A stretch of 64,000 bases of DNA from Rhodococcus sp. (in: high G+C Gram-positive bacteria) (GTDB lineage Bacteria > Actinomycetota > Actinomycetes > Mycobacteriales > Mycobacteriaceae), in assembly GCF_023264675.1 (NCBI RefSeq), contig NZ_JAHFVG010000006.1, forward strand, positions 62,001-126,000, written 5' to 3'. The notes below the pieces were generated by a model, which had not been told where the DNA came from, ran no database searches, and was given only the letters and a program-made list of their open reading frames with translations. How positions within the stretch are numbered: position 1 is the stretch's first letter; every line of letters begins with the position of its first letter. Both the position numbers and the translations under genes were made by a program. Positions 7,378 through 17,337 of the stretch are shown one piece after another.

Positions 7378-8046
7378 TCAAAGACTAGTCATAGCCGGTG
7401 TTGGGTGCGCACGTTCTGTCGTGGTTCGGTGAGATTGATTGAGAAGCAAGGGTTTTCCATCGCGGCGCAGGTAGAGGGCGCCGAGCACGAGGCCGATCGA
7501 CAGGGCGGCGACGTGACCGAAGGCGGTGAACGACGGCTCGGACACCGCGGCGAACACGACGAACACGATCCAGGCGCCCGCCCACGCAGCTCGCCACGGG
7601 CGGGGGAGGTAGCGAATCAACGAACCGGCGACGGCCGCAGCGGCGTAACTGACTCCGACGTCGACTGCTACCGCGAGTGAGTCCTCGATCCAATCCGCGC
7701 GGATTCCGACGAACAGCCCGAGCGCGACGAGGGCGGTCGCGCCGACGTGGCCTGCGGTGAAGGTGAGCAGAAACCGCTTCCATCCCGCGAACCATTCGGC
7801 GACGGCGAAGAGAAGCGCAACGGCTCCGAGCCATACCCAGTTGATGTCACCGTCGGTGAGGAATGCGCTCGCGACGAGGGTGCCGATATGGCCGTCGCCG
7901 AGATTGTGGAGGTTGGTGCTGGCCTCGAGGAGAAGATGCCACTGCGCGCGCTCGTGCAGGCTGGAAACGAATGCCGTGGCTCCGAGCGTGAGGACGAAGT
8001 AGGTGATGGTGACGCGAAGCCGAAGTAGGGGTGCCAGAACGCGCAT
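7378..8046 (-). CDS. Rhomboid-like integral membrane protein
   Basis: A 222-residue protein with about six hydrophobic segments. Conserved positions of the actinobacterial rhomboid-like family are visible: GHIGTL near residue 53, GHVGATAL near 99, DVGVSYAAA near 128, and GHVAALSIGLVLG near 177. Classical rhomboids use a Ser/His dyad for intramembrane proteolysis. Here the GxSG serine motif is not seen (GVSYA is the nearest), so activity is uncertain. A GGAAGGAG ribosome binding site precedes the ATG. Confidence 0.7.
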   Translation of the reverse strand: MRVLAPLLRLRVTITYFVLTLGATAFVSSLHERAQWHLLLEASTNLHNLGDGHIGTLVASAFLTDGDINWVWLGAVALLFAVAEWFAGWKRFLLTFTAGHVGATALVALGLFVGIRADWIEDSLAVAVDVGVSYAAAAVAGSLIRYLPRPWRAAWAGAWIVFVVFAAVSEPSFTAFGHVAALSIGLVLGALYLRRDGKPLLLNQSHRTTTERAHPTPAMTSL

Positions 8047-8067
8047 CGGGCGCTCCTTCCTCGGTCG

Positions 8068-8096
8068 TTACACTTGCGAACTATCTGCCAGTGTAA
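8068..8096. repeat. Small inverted repeat TTACACT / AGTGTAA
   Basis: TTACACT at 8068-8074 and AGTGTAA at 8090-8096 are exact complements separated by 15 bp, in the gap between serC and the rhomboid-like gene. It could be an operator for the downstream membrane protein or a weak hairpin after serC. No T-tract follows. Confidence 0.3.
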
Positions 8097-8135
8097 GCCG
8101 TGGACGAAGCGCCCGAGCTGTGAGCTTGCTGCCAA

Positions 8136-9314
<1,179 letters not shown>

Positions 9315-9371
9315 CTACAGGGTAGTCGCTGCACGTCGCGGAGTTACGCGCAGGTTTCCGCGACGGTCGGG

Positions 9372-10490
9372 TCAGGCGATCTGGCCCCAGCCGTCGACGG
9401 ATTCGGGGGAGCGCGGTGCCGGCCCGGTATAGATGGCAGCCGGGCGGACGAGCTTACCGAGGCGCTTCTGTTCGAGAATGTGAGCGCACCAGCCTGCGGT
9501 GCGGCCACAGGTGAACATCGCGGGCATCATCGGCGCGGGAACCTCGGCGAAGTCGAGGATGACCGCGGCCCAGAATTCGACGTTGGTTTCGATGGGACGA
9601 TCCGGGCGGCGTTCGCGAAGCTCGGCCAGCGCAGCTTGTTCCAGTGCTGCAGCAACCTCGTAGCGAGGAGCATTCAGACGCTTCGCCGTTGCGCGCAGCA
9701 CGCGGGCACGGGGGTCCTCGGCGCGGTACACGCGGTGACCGAATCCCATGAGCTTCTCTTTGCGGTCGAGGATGCCCTTGACCAGACCGCGGGGGTCGTC
9801 GGACTTCTCGACCTCTTCGATCATCGGCAGCACTCGGGCAGGCGCCCCGCCGTGCAGTGGACCGGACATCGCGCCGATGGCTCCGGAGAGCGAGGCTGCG
9901 ACGTCGGCGCCGGTGGATGCGATGACGCGGGCGGTGAACGTCGAGGCGTTCATGCCGTGCTCGGCGGCCGAGACCCAGTACGCGTCGATGGCCTCGGTGT
10001 GCGCCGGGTCGGGATCGCCTTTCCAGCGCGTCATGAACCGTGCGGTGACGGTCTCGCACTGGTCGATCTTCTTCTGCGGAACCGCGGGCTGGTAGATCCC
10101 GCGCGCGGACTGCGCGACGTAGGACAGCGCCATCACCGACGCGCGGGCGAGCTGGTCACGAGCGGTGGCGTCGTCGATGTCGAGCAGCGGCTGATAGCCC
10201 CAGATCGGCGCCAGCATTGCCAGACCTGCCTGGACGTCGACGCGCACGTCGCCGGTGTGGATCGGCAGTGGGAACGGCTCGGCAGGCGGCAGGCCCGGTC
10301 CGAAACGCCCGTCGACGAGAAGAGCCCAGACGTTTCCGAAGGTGACGTTCTTGGAAACGAGGTCTTCGATGTCGACTCCGCGGTAGCGCAATGCGCCGCC
10401 GTCCTTGTCGGGCTCGGCGATGTCGGTGGTGAAGGCCACGACGCCCTCGAGTCCACTGACGAAATCTTCGGGTACCTGTTGAACAGCCAT
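9372..10490 (-). CDS. citA: Citrate synthase 2 (CitA type)
   Basis: A 372-residue citrate synthase of the shorter actinobacterial CitA type, condensing oxaloacetate and acetyl-CoA. Active-site regions are present: the first His in SGPLHGGAPARVLPM, the second His in GFGHRVYRAEDPRA, and the Asp region near NVEFWAAVILDF. It is distinct from the longer GltA at 14487-15785; having both copies is normal in mycobacteria and rhodococci. It is divergent from pdxH with a 105-bp gap that must hold both promoters. Confidence 0.9.
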   Translation of the reverse strand: MAVQQVPEDFVSGLEGVVAFTTDIAEPDKDGGALRYRGVDIEDLVSKNVTFGNVWALLVDGRFGPGLPPAEPFPLPIHTGDVRVDVQAGLAMLAPIWGYQPLLDIDDATARDQLARASVMALSYVAQSARGIYQPAVPQKKIDQCETVTARFMTRWKGDPDPAHTEAIDAYWVSAAEHGMNASTFTARVIASTGADVAASLSGAIGAMSGPLHGGAPARVLPMIEEVEKSDDPRGLVKGILDRKEKLMGFGHRVYRAEDPRARVLRATAKRLNAPRYEVAAALEQAALAELRERRPDRPIETNVEFWAAVILDFAEVPAPMMPAMFTCGRTAGWCAHILEQKRLGKLVRPAAIYTGPAPRSPESVDGWGQIA

Positions 10491-10595
10491 TACCTGTGGA
10501 CTCTCCTCGTAGCCGTACGACCTGATGACCGGCCGCGTTAGGGGCTTGCCTGGTCAAACTTTAGCCGGTCGTACTCGGGGGTAGCGTCTGGGTTC

Positions 10596-11258
10596 GTGCA
10601 CAGTGACAATCGACCGCGCGACAAACCTCCTCTCGCCGACATGCGGGTCGACTACGGCGAAGATGCAGATCTCGCCGTCGATCGGGTCGCGGACGGGTGG
10701 CTCGCGGTCGCTCGGGAATGGCTGTCCGACGCCATTGCCGCCGAGATTCCCGAGCCCAACGCGCTGATTCTCGGCACCGTCGACGACGCCGGTCATCCGT
10801 CGACCCGAACGGTTCTGTGCAAGGACCTCGATGCCGACGGCGTGGTGTTCTACACCAACTACGACTCGGACAAGGGCCGCGAGCTCGCGCGCATTGCCTA
10901 TGCGTCGGTGACGTTCCCGTGGATCGGGATCGCGCGGCAACTCACCGTTCGCGGGCCGGTGGAGAAGGTCTCGGCTGCCGCCACCGCCGAATATTTCGCG
11001 GGCCGTCCCCGTGGGTCGCAGCTGGGGGCGTGGGCATCGCACCAGTCTCGGCCGGTTGCTTCGCGCGAAGCCTTGGAGGGTCAGCTCGCCGAGGTCACCG
11101 CACGATTCGAGGGCCAGGATGTTCCGGTTCCGCCGAATTGGGGCGGATTTCGGGTAAGGCCCGACACCGTCGAGTTCTGGCAGGGGCGAACATCGCGTCT
11201 GCACAACAGGATTCGTCTCACCGTTGCCACTGCGACCGTCGAGCGTCTGCAGCCGTGA
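10596..11258 (+). CDS. pdxH: Pyridoxine/pyridoxamine 5'-phosphate oxidase
   Basis: A 220-residue FMN-dependent oxidase that makes pyridoxal 5'-phosphate from pyridoxamine or pyridoxine phosphate. The FMN-binding split-barrel region starts near residue 50 ([23 protein letters not shown] reading) and continues with [13 protein letters not shown]. The C-terminal signature [20 protein letters not shown] and RLHNR is complete. GTG start. Its stop overlaps a GTG that begins the following MFS gene (GTGA), starting a four-gene coupled run. Proximity to serC, whose product needs PLP, is conserved in mycobacteria. Confidence 0.92.
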   Translation: MHSDNRPRDKPPLADMRVDYGEDADLAVDRVADGWLAVAREWLSDAIAAEIPEPNALILGTVDDAGHPSTRTVLCKDLDADGVVFYTNYDSDKGRELARIAYASVTFPWIGIARQLTVRGPVEKVSAAATAEYFAGRPRGSQLGAWASHQSRPVASREALEGQLAEVTARFEGQDVPVPPNWGGFRVRPDTVEFWQGRTSRLHNRIRLTVATATVERLQP

Positions 11259-12562
11259 CCGAAACGATGAAGAAGAGCAGGTTCCGCGGTGTTCTCGCGG
11301 ATACGACACCACTGCAGAATCAGGCCTACCGGCGGCTGTGGGTCGCCAACATCGTCACGGTGATCGGCGCGCAGCTCAGTATCGTCGCGGTTCCGCAGCA
11401 GATCTTCGAGATCACCCGTAGCTCCGCCTATGTGGGCCTCACCGGTGTCTTCGCGCTCGTTCCGCTGATCGTGTTCGGCCTGTGGGGCGGCGCCCTCGCC
11501 GACGTCATGGACCGGCGGACGCTGCTCGGCATCACCACGGTCGGCCTGATCACGACGTCGACGATGCTGTGGATCCAGGCGTTACTCGGGTTGAACAACG
11601 TGTGGATAGTGCTGGGACTGCTCGCAATTCAGCAAGGGTTCTTCGCGGTCAACCAGCCGACGCGAAGTGCGATCATTCCGCGGCTGCTTCCCGGCGCGCA
11701 GTTGCCTGCCGCGAACTCCCTGAACATGACCGTGATGAACTTCGGTGCCATCGCCGGGCCGTTGATCGCCGGAACCATGATTCCGCTCGCGGGGTTGCAG
11801 ACGCTCTACCTCGTCGACTCGATCGCGCTGTTCGCCACTTTGTGGGCAGTGGTCAGGCTGCCGAAGATTCCGCCGGCCGAGGCAGGCCGCAAGGCAGGTC
11901 TTCGTTCGGTGATCGAGGGATTCACGTATCTGGCGACGCAGAAGGTGCTCCTCGCGTCGTTCGTCGTCGACATCATCGCGATGGTCTTCGGAATGCCGCG
12001 CGCGCTGTTCCCGCAGATCGCCCACGACACGTTCGGCGATCCGGCGTCGGGCGGCCTTGTTCTCGGTCTTCTGTTCGCGGCCCTGTCCGCCGGTGCCGTT
12101 CTCGGCGGCGTGTTCTCGGGTTGGCTTCCGCGGGTGCAGCGTCAAGGGCTCGCGGTCATCGTCTGCATCGTGGTGTGGGGCCTGGCGATGGTCGGGTTCG
12201 GTATCAGCGTCGGGCTGGCCACCGAGGGCTCGGTGTCGATCGCGCTGTGGTTCGCACTGGCTTTTCTCGCTCTCGGCGGCGGCGCCGACATGATCTCGGC
12301 GGCGTTCCGGTCGACGATGCTCCAGCAAGTGGCCACCGACGAGATGCGCGGGCGGCTCCAGGGCGTGTTCATCGTCGTCGTCGCCGGCGGTCCACGGATC
12401 GGCGACGTCATGCACGGAGCAGGGGCTGCGATGGTCGGAACGGCCGCCGCAGCGGCGGGCGGCGGAGTTCTCGTCGTCATCGGGGTGGTGATCGCGGCAG
12501 TGGCACTGCCCGCATTCATCCGTTATCGAGTGGGAAGGGTGGACAATGGCAGCCATGGCTGA
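11255..12562 (+). CDS. MFS transporter, enterobactin/multidrug-exporter-like
   Basis: A 435-residue major facilitator with about twelve hydrophobic helices. The loop 2-3 motif ([14 protein letters not shown]) and the N-terminal [19 protein letters not shown] resemble EntS-like and DHA3-type exporters. The start is taken at the GTG overlapping the pdxH stop; an ATG at 11267 four codons later is equally possible. The 3' end overlaps the epimerase start region by 17 bp. Substrate is unknown, and neighbours give no clear hint. Confidence 0.8.
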   Translation: MTETMKKSRFRGVLADTTPLQNQAYRRLWVANIVTVIGAQLSIVAVPQQIFEITRSSAYVGLTGVFALVPLIVFGLWGGALADVMDRRTLLGITTVGLITTSTMLWIQALLGLNNVWIVLGLLAIQQGFFAVNQPTRSAIIPRLLPGAQLPAANSLNMTVMNFGAIAGPLIAGTMIPLAGLQTLYLVDSIALFATLWAVVRLPKIPPAEAGRKAGLRSVIEGFTYLATQKVLLASFVVDIIAMVFGMPRALFPQIAHDTFGDPASGGLVLGLLFAALSAGAVLGGVFSGWLPRVQRQGLAVIVCIVVWGLAMVGFGISVGLATEGSVSIALWFALAFLALGGGADMISAAFRSTMLQQVATDEMRGRLQGVFIVVVAGGPRIGDVMHGAGAAMVGTAAAAAGGGVLVVIGVVIAAVALPAFIRYRVGRVDNGSHG

Positions 12563-13478
12563 CGTAGAAAGCTACCGGCTCACCAGCGGGAGATATCGCG
12601 CCGAGATCGCATCGACGGGTGCAGGCCTACGCCTGCTCGAGTTCGACGGCTCGCCGATGACCGAGACGTGGGACACCGGGACGAAACCGCCGTTGTCCGC
12701 AGGCCTGGTTCTGGCGCCGTGGCCGAACCGCGTCGCCGACGGCACGTTCACGTTCGGTGGCACCGAGCACCGGCTCGACATCACCGAACCGTCGCGCAAC
12801 AACGCCAGCCACGGGTTCGTCCGACGCGTCGAGTGGACGCTCGTCGAGCGCACCCCGGCACGCGTCGAGCAGTCGGTGGACGTCGGGTTGCACAAGGGGT
12901 GGCCGTATCGCCTGTCGGTGACCGTCGTCCACGAGCTGACCGACGACGGGCTCGTCGTGACCGCGACAGCGAAGAACATCGGTGCGGTCGACGCCCCCTA
13001 CGGAATGGGCTTTCACACCTTCGTTCGCGCCGGTGACGTGCCCCTCGACGAGTGCACCCTCGAGTTCTCCGCCGGCACACGCCTGCAACTGGATCCGGTA
13101 CGCAACCTGCCCAACGGTCCATCGGTTCCGACGGCCGGATCGGACTTCGACTTCACTTCACCTCGGTCGCTGAAGGGAATCGGGCTCGACACCCCCTTCA
13201 GCGCCGAGCTCCCCGATGCGGACGGCAAGGCTCGCCACTACCTCCGCGCCCCCGACGGCTCCGCCACGGTCCTGTGGACCGATCGCGAATTCGACTGGGT
13301 TCAGGTGTTCGTCGCGGATCCGGCCAACGATCAGGCCTATCCGGACCGAGGGCGCGCGTTGGCGATCGAACCGATGACGTGCCCCCCTGACGCGTTCAAT
13401 TCCGGCATCGATCTGCTGGTCCTGAAACCTGGTGAATCCTGGTCGGGCAGCTGGGGAATGGAGCACCGGTCGGTATGA
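12546..13478 (+). CDS. Aldose 1-epimerase family protein
   Basis: A 310-residue galactose-mutarotase-fold enzyme interconverting alpha and beta anomers of aldoses. Visible motifs include LAPWPNRVADGTF, the His of NNASHGFVRRVEW, a second His in GMGFHTFVRAG, and the C-terminal Glu in ALAIEPMTCPPDAFN. The ATG at 12546 has an AAGGG site 6 nt upstream; a second ATG at 12555 is in frame. It overlaps the MFS gene and is coupled by ATGA to the sugar kinase that follows, suggesting joint action on a hexose. Confidence 0.85.
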   Translation: MAAMADVESYRLTSGRYRAEIASTGAGLRLLEFDGSPMTETWDTGTKPPLSAGLVLAPWPNRVADGTFTFGGTEHRLDITEPSRNNASHGFVRRVEWTLVERTPARVEQSVDVGLHKGWPYRLSVTVVHELTDDGLVVTATAKNIGAVDAPYGMGFHTFVRAGDVPLDECTLEFSAGTRLQLDPVRNLPNGPSVPTAGSDFDFTSPRSLKGIGLDTPFSAELPDADGKARHYLRAPDGSATVLWTDREFDWVQVFVADPANDQAYPDRGRALAIEPMTCPPDAFNSGIDLLVLKPGESWSGSWGMEHRSV

Positions 13479-14413
13479 CGATTCTCGTCTGTGGTGAAGC
13501 GCTGGTCGACTTGGTGCCTGTTCACGAGGGTCCGTTGCTCGCTCCCAAGCTCGGCGGCGGTCCGTTCAACGTGGCGGTGGCGCTGGGTCGACTCGGCACC
13601 GACGTCGCGTTTCTCTCGCGGGTGTCGAGCGATCCGTTCGGTGAGCAGATTCTCGGCAGTCTGCGCGATGCAGGAGTCGACGTCTCGTGGGTCCAACGCG
13701 GCGACGAACCCACCACCTTGGCCATGACGACGCTTGCCGACGACGGAAGTGCGCAGTATTCGTTCTACGCCGACGGCACGGCCGATCGGCTCGTGAGCGA
13801 TCCGGGCGATCTCTCCGACGAGATCGACGTGTTGTCCTTCGGGACGCTGTCGCTGCTGTACGAACCAGGCGCATCGATGTACGCGGCGCTTCTGCATCGC
13901 GCGCACGCGGCAGGCAAGCTGACGATGCTCGACCCCAACATTCGTCCGGCAGCGATCGACAGCACGAGCGGTGACATCACCGCCGACGGGTTTCGGCGCC
14001 GCTTCCAGTCCTGGCTTCCGGCCGTCGACATCCTCAAGGTTTCCGAGGACGACTCCCACTGGTTGGGATCCGGAACGGAGGGGACGACGGTCGACGATTG
14101 GCTCGCCGCAGGCGTGACGGCTGTAGTGATGACTCGCGGTGGCGACGGAATTTCGGTGTTCACCGCAGCGGGTGAGGTCTCGGTGCCCGGAGTGAAGGTG
14201 GACGTGGTCGACACCATCGGTGCAGGTGACACCGTCCATGGTGCTTTACTCGCGTTTTTGGATAACGAGACCATTGTCACAACAGTCGCGCTGAGTAAGA
14301 TGAGCGCGCCAGACTGGGAGGCAGCACTGGGGTTCGCCGCGCGAGCAGCAGCCATCACCGTTTCTCGCCCGGGTGCCGACCCTCCGTGGGCGTCCGAGGC
14401 GCCGAGAGACTAG
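13475..14413 (+). CDS. PfkB-family carbohydrate kinase (fructokinase-like)
   Basis: A 312-residue ribokinase-fold kinase transferring phosphate from ATP to a sugar. It begins MTILVCGEALVDLVP, has the Gly-rich substrate motif GGGPFNVAVALGRLG, and the C-terminal PfkB signature with the catalytic Asp in DTIGAGDTVHGALLAF. The closest pattern is fructokinase, but sugar specificity cannot be fixed by eye. ATGA overlap with the epimerase gene supports a shared pathway. It ends 73 bp before gltA, so it is probably the last gene of the pdxH run. Confidence 0.85.
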   Translation: MTILVCGEALVDLVPVHEGPLLAPKLGGGPFNVAVALGRLGTDVAFLSRVSSDPFGEQILGSLRDAGVDVSWVQRGDEPTTLAMTTLADDGSAQYSFYADGTADRLVSDPGDLSDEIDVLSFGTLSLLYEPGASMYAALLHRAHAAGKLTMLDPNIRPAAIDSTSGDITADGFRRRFQSWLPAVDILKVSEDDSHWLGSGTEGTTVDDWLAAGVTAVVMTRGGDGISVFTAAGEVSVPGVKVDVVDTIGAGDTVHGALLAFLDNETIVTTVALSKMSAPDWEAALGFAARAAAITVSRPGADPPWASEAPRD

Positions 14414-14486
14414 CTTCTCTATCGACGCAGAAATGTTTGTCCGATTTACGTACGTGTCCGTTACATGAGTTCGAGAGGGACCATTC

Positions 14487-15785
14487 GTGCCCGCTGAGAA
14501 TGACGCCAAAGCCACCCTCACCTATCCCGGTGGCGAATACAGCATGTCCATTGCCAAGGCTAGTGAAGGCAATGACGGCATCGAACTGGGAAAGCTGCTG
14601 GCTACCACCGGTTACACGACTCTCGACGGTGGTTTCGTCAACACCGCTTCGACGAAGTCTGCGATCACGTACATCGATGGTGACCAGGGAATCCTGCGCT
14701 ACCGCGGGTACCCGATCGAACAGCTGGCAGGTAAGTCGACGTTCATCGAGGTCAGCTACCTGCTGATCTACGGCGAACTTCCTACCGAGGATCAGCTCGA
14801 AAAGTTCACCGACAAGATCCGTCGCCACACGTTGCTGCACGAAGATCTCAAGCGCTTCTTCGACGGTTTCCCGCGTAACGCGCACCCGATGCCGGTGCTT
14901 TCCAGCGCCGTGAATGCACTGTCGGCGTACTACCAGGATTCGTTGGATCCCAACGACCCGGAGCAGGTCGAGCTCTCGACCATTCGTCTGCTCGCGAAGC
15001 TGCCGACCATCGCGGCCTACGCGTACAAGAAGTCCGTCGGTCAGCCGTTCCTGTATCCGGACAACTCGAAGAGCCTCGTCGAGAACTTCCTTCGCATGAC
15101 GTTCGGCTTCCCGGCCGAGCCGTACGAGGTCGATCCCGAGATCGTCAAGGCGCTCGACATGCTGCTCATCCTGCATGCCGATCACGAGCAGAACTGTTCG
15201 ACATCCACGGTCCGGCTCGTCGGATCCTCGGACGCGAACCTCTTCACCTCCATCTCGGGCGGCATCAACGCTCTGTGGGGCCCGCTGCACGGCGGCGCCA
15301 ACCAGGCGGTCCTCGAGATGCTCGACAAGATCAAGGCCGAGGGCGGCGACGCAAGCGAGTTCGTTCGTCGGGTGAAGAACAAAGAAGACGGTGTGAAGCT
15401 CATGGGCTTCGGTCACCGCGTCTACAAGAGCTTCGATCCGCGCGCGACCCTGGTCAAGGAGACCGCACACACGATCCTGAGCAAGCTGGGCAACGGTGAC
15501 GAGCTTCTCGACATCGCGCTCAAGCTGGAAGAGACCGCGCTGACCGACGACTACTTCGTCGAGCGCAAGCTCTACCCGAACGTCGACTTCTACACGGGCC
15601 TGATCTACCGCGCGATGGGCTTCCCGCCGCGTATGTTCACGGTGCTGTTCGCGATGGGACGCCTTCCGGGCTGGATCGCGCACTGGCGTGAGATGCACGA
15701 GGATCCGTCCACGAAGATCGGCCGTCCGCGCCAGATCTACACGGGCTACACCGAGCGTGATTACAAGGACCTCGGCGCTCGCTAG
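14487..15785 (+). CDS. gltA: Citrate synthase GltA (type II)
   Basis: A 432-residue citrate synthase, the main entry enzyme of the TCA cycle. The N-terminal region (PGGEYSMSIAKASEGNDGIEL) is typical of the hexameric type II enzyme. Active-site residues are in the His segment LWGPLHGGANQAVLEML, the His of KLMGFGHRVYKSFDPRA, and the Asp segment NVDFYTGLIYRAMGFP. GTG start with GAGAGGGA upstream. A strong intrinsic terminator follows 14 bp after the stop. It corresponds to mycobacterial GltA2 in conserved order. Confidence 0.95.
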   Translation: MPAENDAKATLTYPGGEYSMSIAKASEGNDGIELGKLLATTGYTTLDGGFVNTASTKSAITYIDGDQGILRYRGYPIEQLAGKSTFIEVSYLLIYGELPTEDQLEKFTDKIRRHTLLHEDLKRFFDGFPRNAHPMPVLSSAVNALSAYYQDSLDPNDPEQVELSTIRLLAKLPTIAAYAYKKSVGQPFLYPDNSKSLVENFLRMTFGFPAEPYEVDPEIVKALDMLLILHADHEQNCSTSTVRLVGSSDANLFTSISGGINALWGPLHGGANQAVLEMLDKIKAEGGDASEFVRRVKNKEDGVKLMGFGHRVYKSFDPRATLVKETAHTILSKLGNGDELLDIALKLEETALTDDYFVERKLYPNVDFYTGLIYRAMGFPPRMFTVLFAMGRLPGWIAHWREMHEDPSTKIGRPRQIYTGYTERDYKDLGAR

Positions 15786-15798
15786 AGACATCGACGAC

Positions 15799-15837
15799 AA
15801 ACCCCCGACTCCGCTGACGGAGTCGGGGGTTTTCTTG
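15799..15837 (+). terminator. Intrinsic terminator after gltA
   Basis: A 14-bp perfect stem (AACCCCCGACTCCG with CGGAGTCGGGGGTT) around a CTGA loop, followed by TTCTTGT. It lies between gltA and the convergent amidase gene and could stop transcription from both directions. Confidence 0.9.
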
Positions 15838-15853
15838 TCTCGGCGGGAGGGAT

Positions 15854-16648
15854 CTAGAACTGGCGACGGTTCTCGAGCACCGGAAGCTTCGTGCGGACCG
15901 CGTCGACGAGTGCCGTGTCGATGTCGACGGTCAGCAGGCCGGGGGTTGCGTCGAGCTCGCCGAGAACCTCGCCGGTGGGGGAGCTGACCACCGAATGCCC
16001 GACGCCGAGCGGCGCGGTACCTTCTGCATTCTCGGGCTCTGCCTGGTCGCAGGCCGCGACGAACGCCGTGGAATCGAGAGCGCGAGCGCGCGCGAGCAGC
16101 GACCACTGTTCGACCTTGCCCGGTCCGCTGCCCCAGGATGCCGGGACGACGATCAGCTGTGCCCCGAGGTCGCCGAGCTTCTGGAACAGTGCGGGGAAGC
16201 GGATGTCGTAGCAGGTGGCGAAGCCGATGCGGACACCGTCGACGTCGAGCACCAAGGGGTCGGATCCTGGTGCGACGGTGTCGGATTCGGCGAACCCGAA
16301 GGCGTCGAACAGGTGGATCTTGTTGTAGTGGGCGTCGGCTCCGCGGCCGGTGATCAGCAGTGTGTTGGCGACGCGACCTTCGTCTGCCGGGGTGAACATG
16401 CCGGCAACCACGGTGATGTCGATGTCGCGGGCGATCTCGCGCACGGCGTCCGCCCACGGCCCGTCGAGTGGTTCGGCGATGCCTCGAATGGGTCCGCCGA
16501 AGCACCGCATCATGGCCTCGGGGAACACCACGAGCGAGGAGCCGGCTTCCTTGGCGGCGCGCGCATGGGACTCGATGATCTTCAGGTTGTCCTGGGGCTG
16601 CGTCCCGCTCGTAACTTGTGCGAGGGTGACTCGAATGCTGGTGCTCAT
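15854..16648 (-). CDS. Carbon-nitrogen hydrolase (nitrilase-superfamily amidase)
   Basis: A 264-residue nitrilase-superfamily enzyme hydrolysing a non-peptide C-N bond. The catalytic triad is visible: Glu in LVVFPEAMM, Lys in HYNKIHLFDAFG, Cys in FATCYDIRFP. Length and motifs fit the Nit/omega-amidase-like branch. ATG at 16648 has an AGGAG site 8 nt upstream. It is divergent from the GntR gene with a 47-bp gap holding a GTATAC-N5-GTATGC operator, so it is probably repressed by that regulator. The natural substrate is unknown; the permease and DUF2848 genes nearby suggest uptake and breakdown of a small organic amide or acid. Confidence 0.85.
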   Translation of the reverse strand: MSTSIRVTLAQVTSGTQPQDNLKIIESHARAAKEAGSSLVVFPEAMMRCFGGPIRGIAEPLDGPWADAVREIARDIDITVVAGMFTPADEGRVANTLLITGRGADAHYNKIHLFDAFGFAESDTVAPGSDPLVLDVDGVRIGFATCYDIRFPALFQKLGDLGAQLIVVPASWGSGPGKVEQWSLLARARALDSTAFVAACDQAEPENAEGTAPLGVGHSVVSSPTGEVLGELDATPGLLTVDIDTALVDAVRTKLPVLENRRQF

Positions 16649-16682
16649 GCGTCGGACTCCTGGTTTCGTCTGCTCACTAGAG

Positions 16683-16699
16683 GTATACATAGGGTATGC
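16683..16699. promoter_or_regulatory. Predicted GntR operator, copy 1
   Basis: GTATACATAGGGTATGC, a near-palindrome of GTATAC and GTATGC with 5-bp spacing. It overlaps the start codon of the GntR gene (16696-16698) and lies 35 bp from the amidase start. It matches the copy at 18695-18711 at 13 of 17 positions, including both half-sites. Confidence 0.65.
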
Positions 16700-17337
16700 A
16701 ATCGCTGTCGGGTAGGGACAAGGCGTATGCCTTCGTGCGCGATCAGGTGCTGTCGTCGCCGGCAGCCACCGGCACGTTTCTGAACGAACAGGAGCTCGCC
16801 ACGCGAATCGGAGTGTCCCGCACTCCGGTTCGCGAAGCTCTGCTGATGCTGCAGGCCGAGGGTCTTGTCGAGATGGTACCGAAACGGGGCGCCCACGTAC
16901 CGGCGATGTCGGGGCGTCAGATCGGCGAGCTCATGGATCTGCGCGGCGTTCTCGAGCGGCACGCCGCATCCGCTTCGCTGCGCACCGGCGTCCCGCCGGT
17001 CTCGGCGATGCGCGACGCTCTCGACCGTCAGGAGAAGCTGGCCGACACTCGAACGGCGGAGGCGGCAAAGGAGTTCATCGATCTCGACGGCGAGTTCCAT
17101 CAAATCCTCGTCGACGCGGCGGGAAGCGATCTGCTGTCGCGCACCTACGCGGGTTTGCGTGCACGGCAACTTCGCGTCGGACTGACGGCTCTGTTCTCGG
17201 CGGCCGATCGGCAACACAACGTCTGCACCGAACACGCCGCCATCGTCTACGCACTGGAAGCGGGAGACGAAGGCGTCGTGCACGGTGCCATCGATGATCA
17301 TCTCGAGGTCACACTGCAGATTCTTCTGCGTGCCTGA
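16696..17337 (+). CDS. GntR-family (FCD) transcriptional regulator
   Basis: A 213-residue regulator. An N-terminal winged helix-turn-helix (about 12-72) carries LNEQELATRIGVSRTPVREALLML-type residues. An FCD effector domain (about 85-205) carries metal/ligand residues: Asp and His in DLDGEFHQILVDAAG and His in TEHAAIVYALEAGD. FCD regulators usually respond to small carboxylates or intermediates. A GTATAC-type palindrome overlaps its own start, implying autoregulation and control of the divergent amidase; the same site lies in front of the MHS permease and DUF2848 genes. The 3' end overlaps the permease 3' end by 29 bp. Confidence 0.9.
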   Translation: MQSLSGRDKAYAFVRDQVLSSPAATGTFLNEQELATRIGVSRTPVREALLMLQAEGLVEMVPKRGAHVPAMSGRQIGELMDLRGVLERHAASASLRTGVPPVSAMRDALDRQEKLADTRTAEAAKEFIDLDGEFHQILVDAAGSDLLSRTYAGLRARQLRVGLTALFSAADRQHNVCTEHAAIVYALEAGDEGVVHGAIDDHLEVTLQILLRA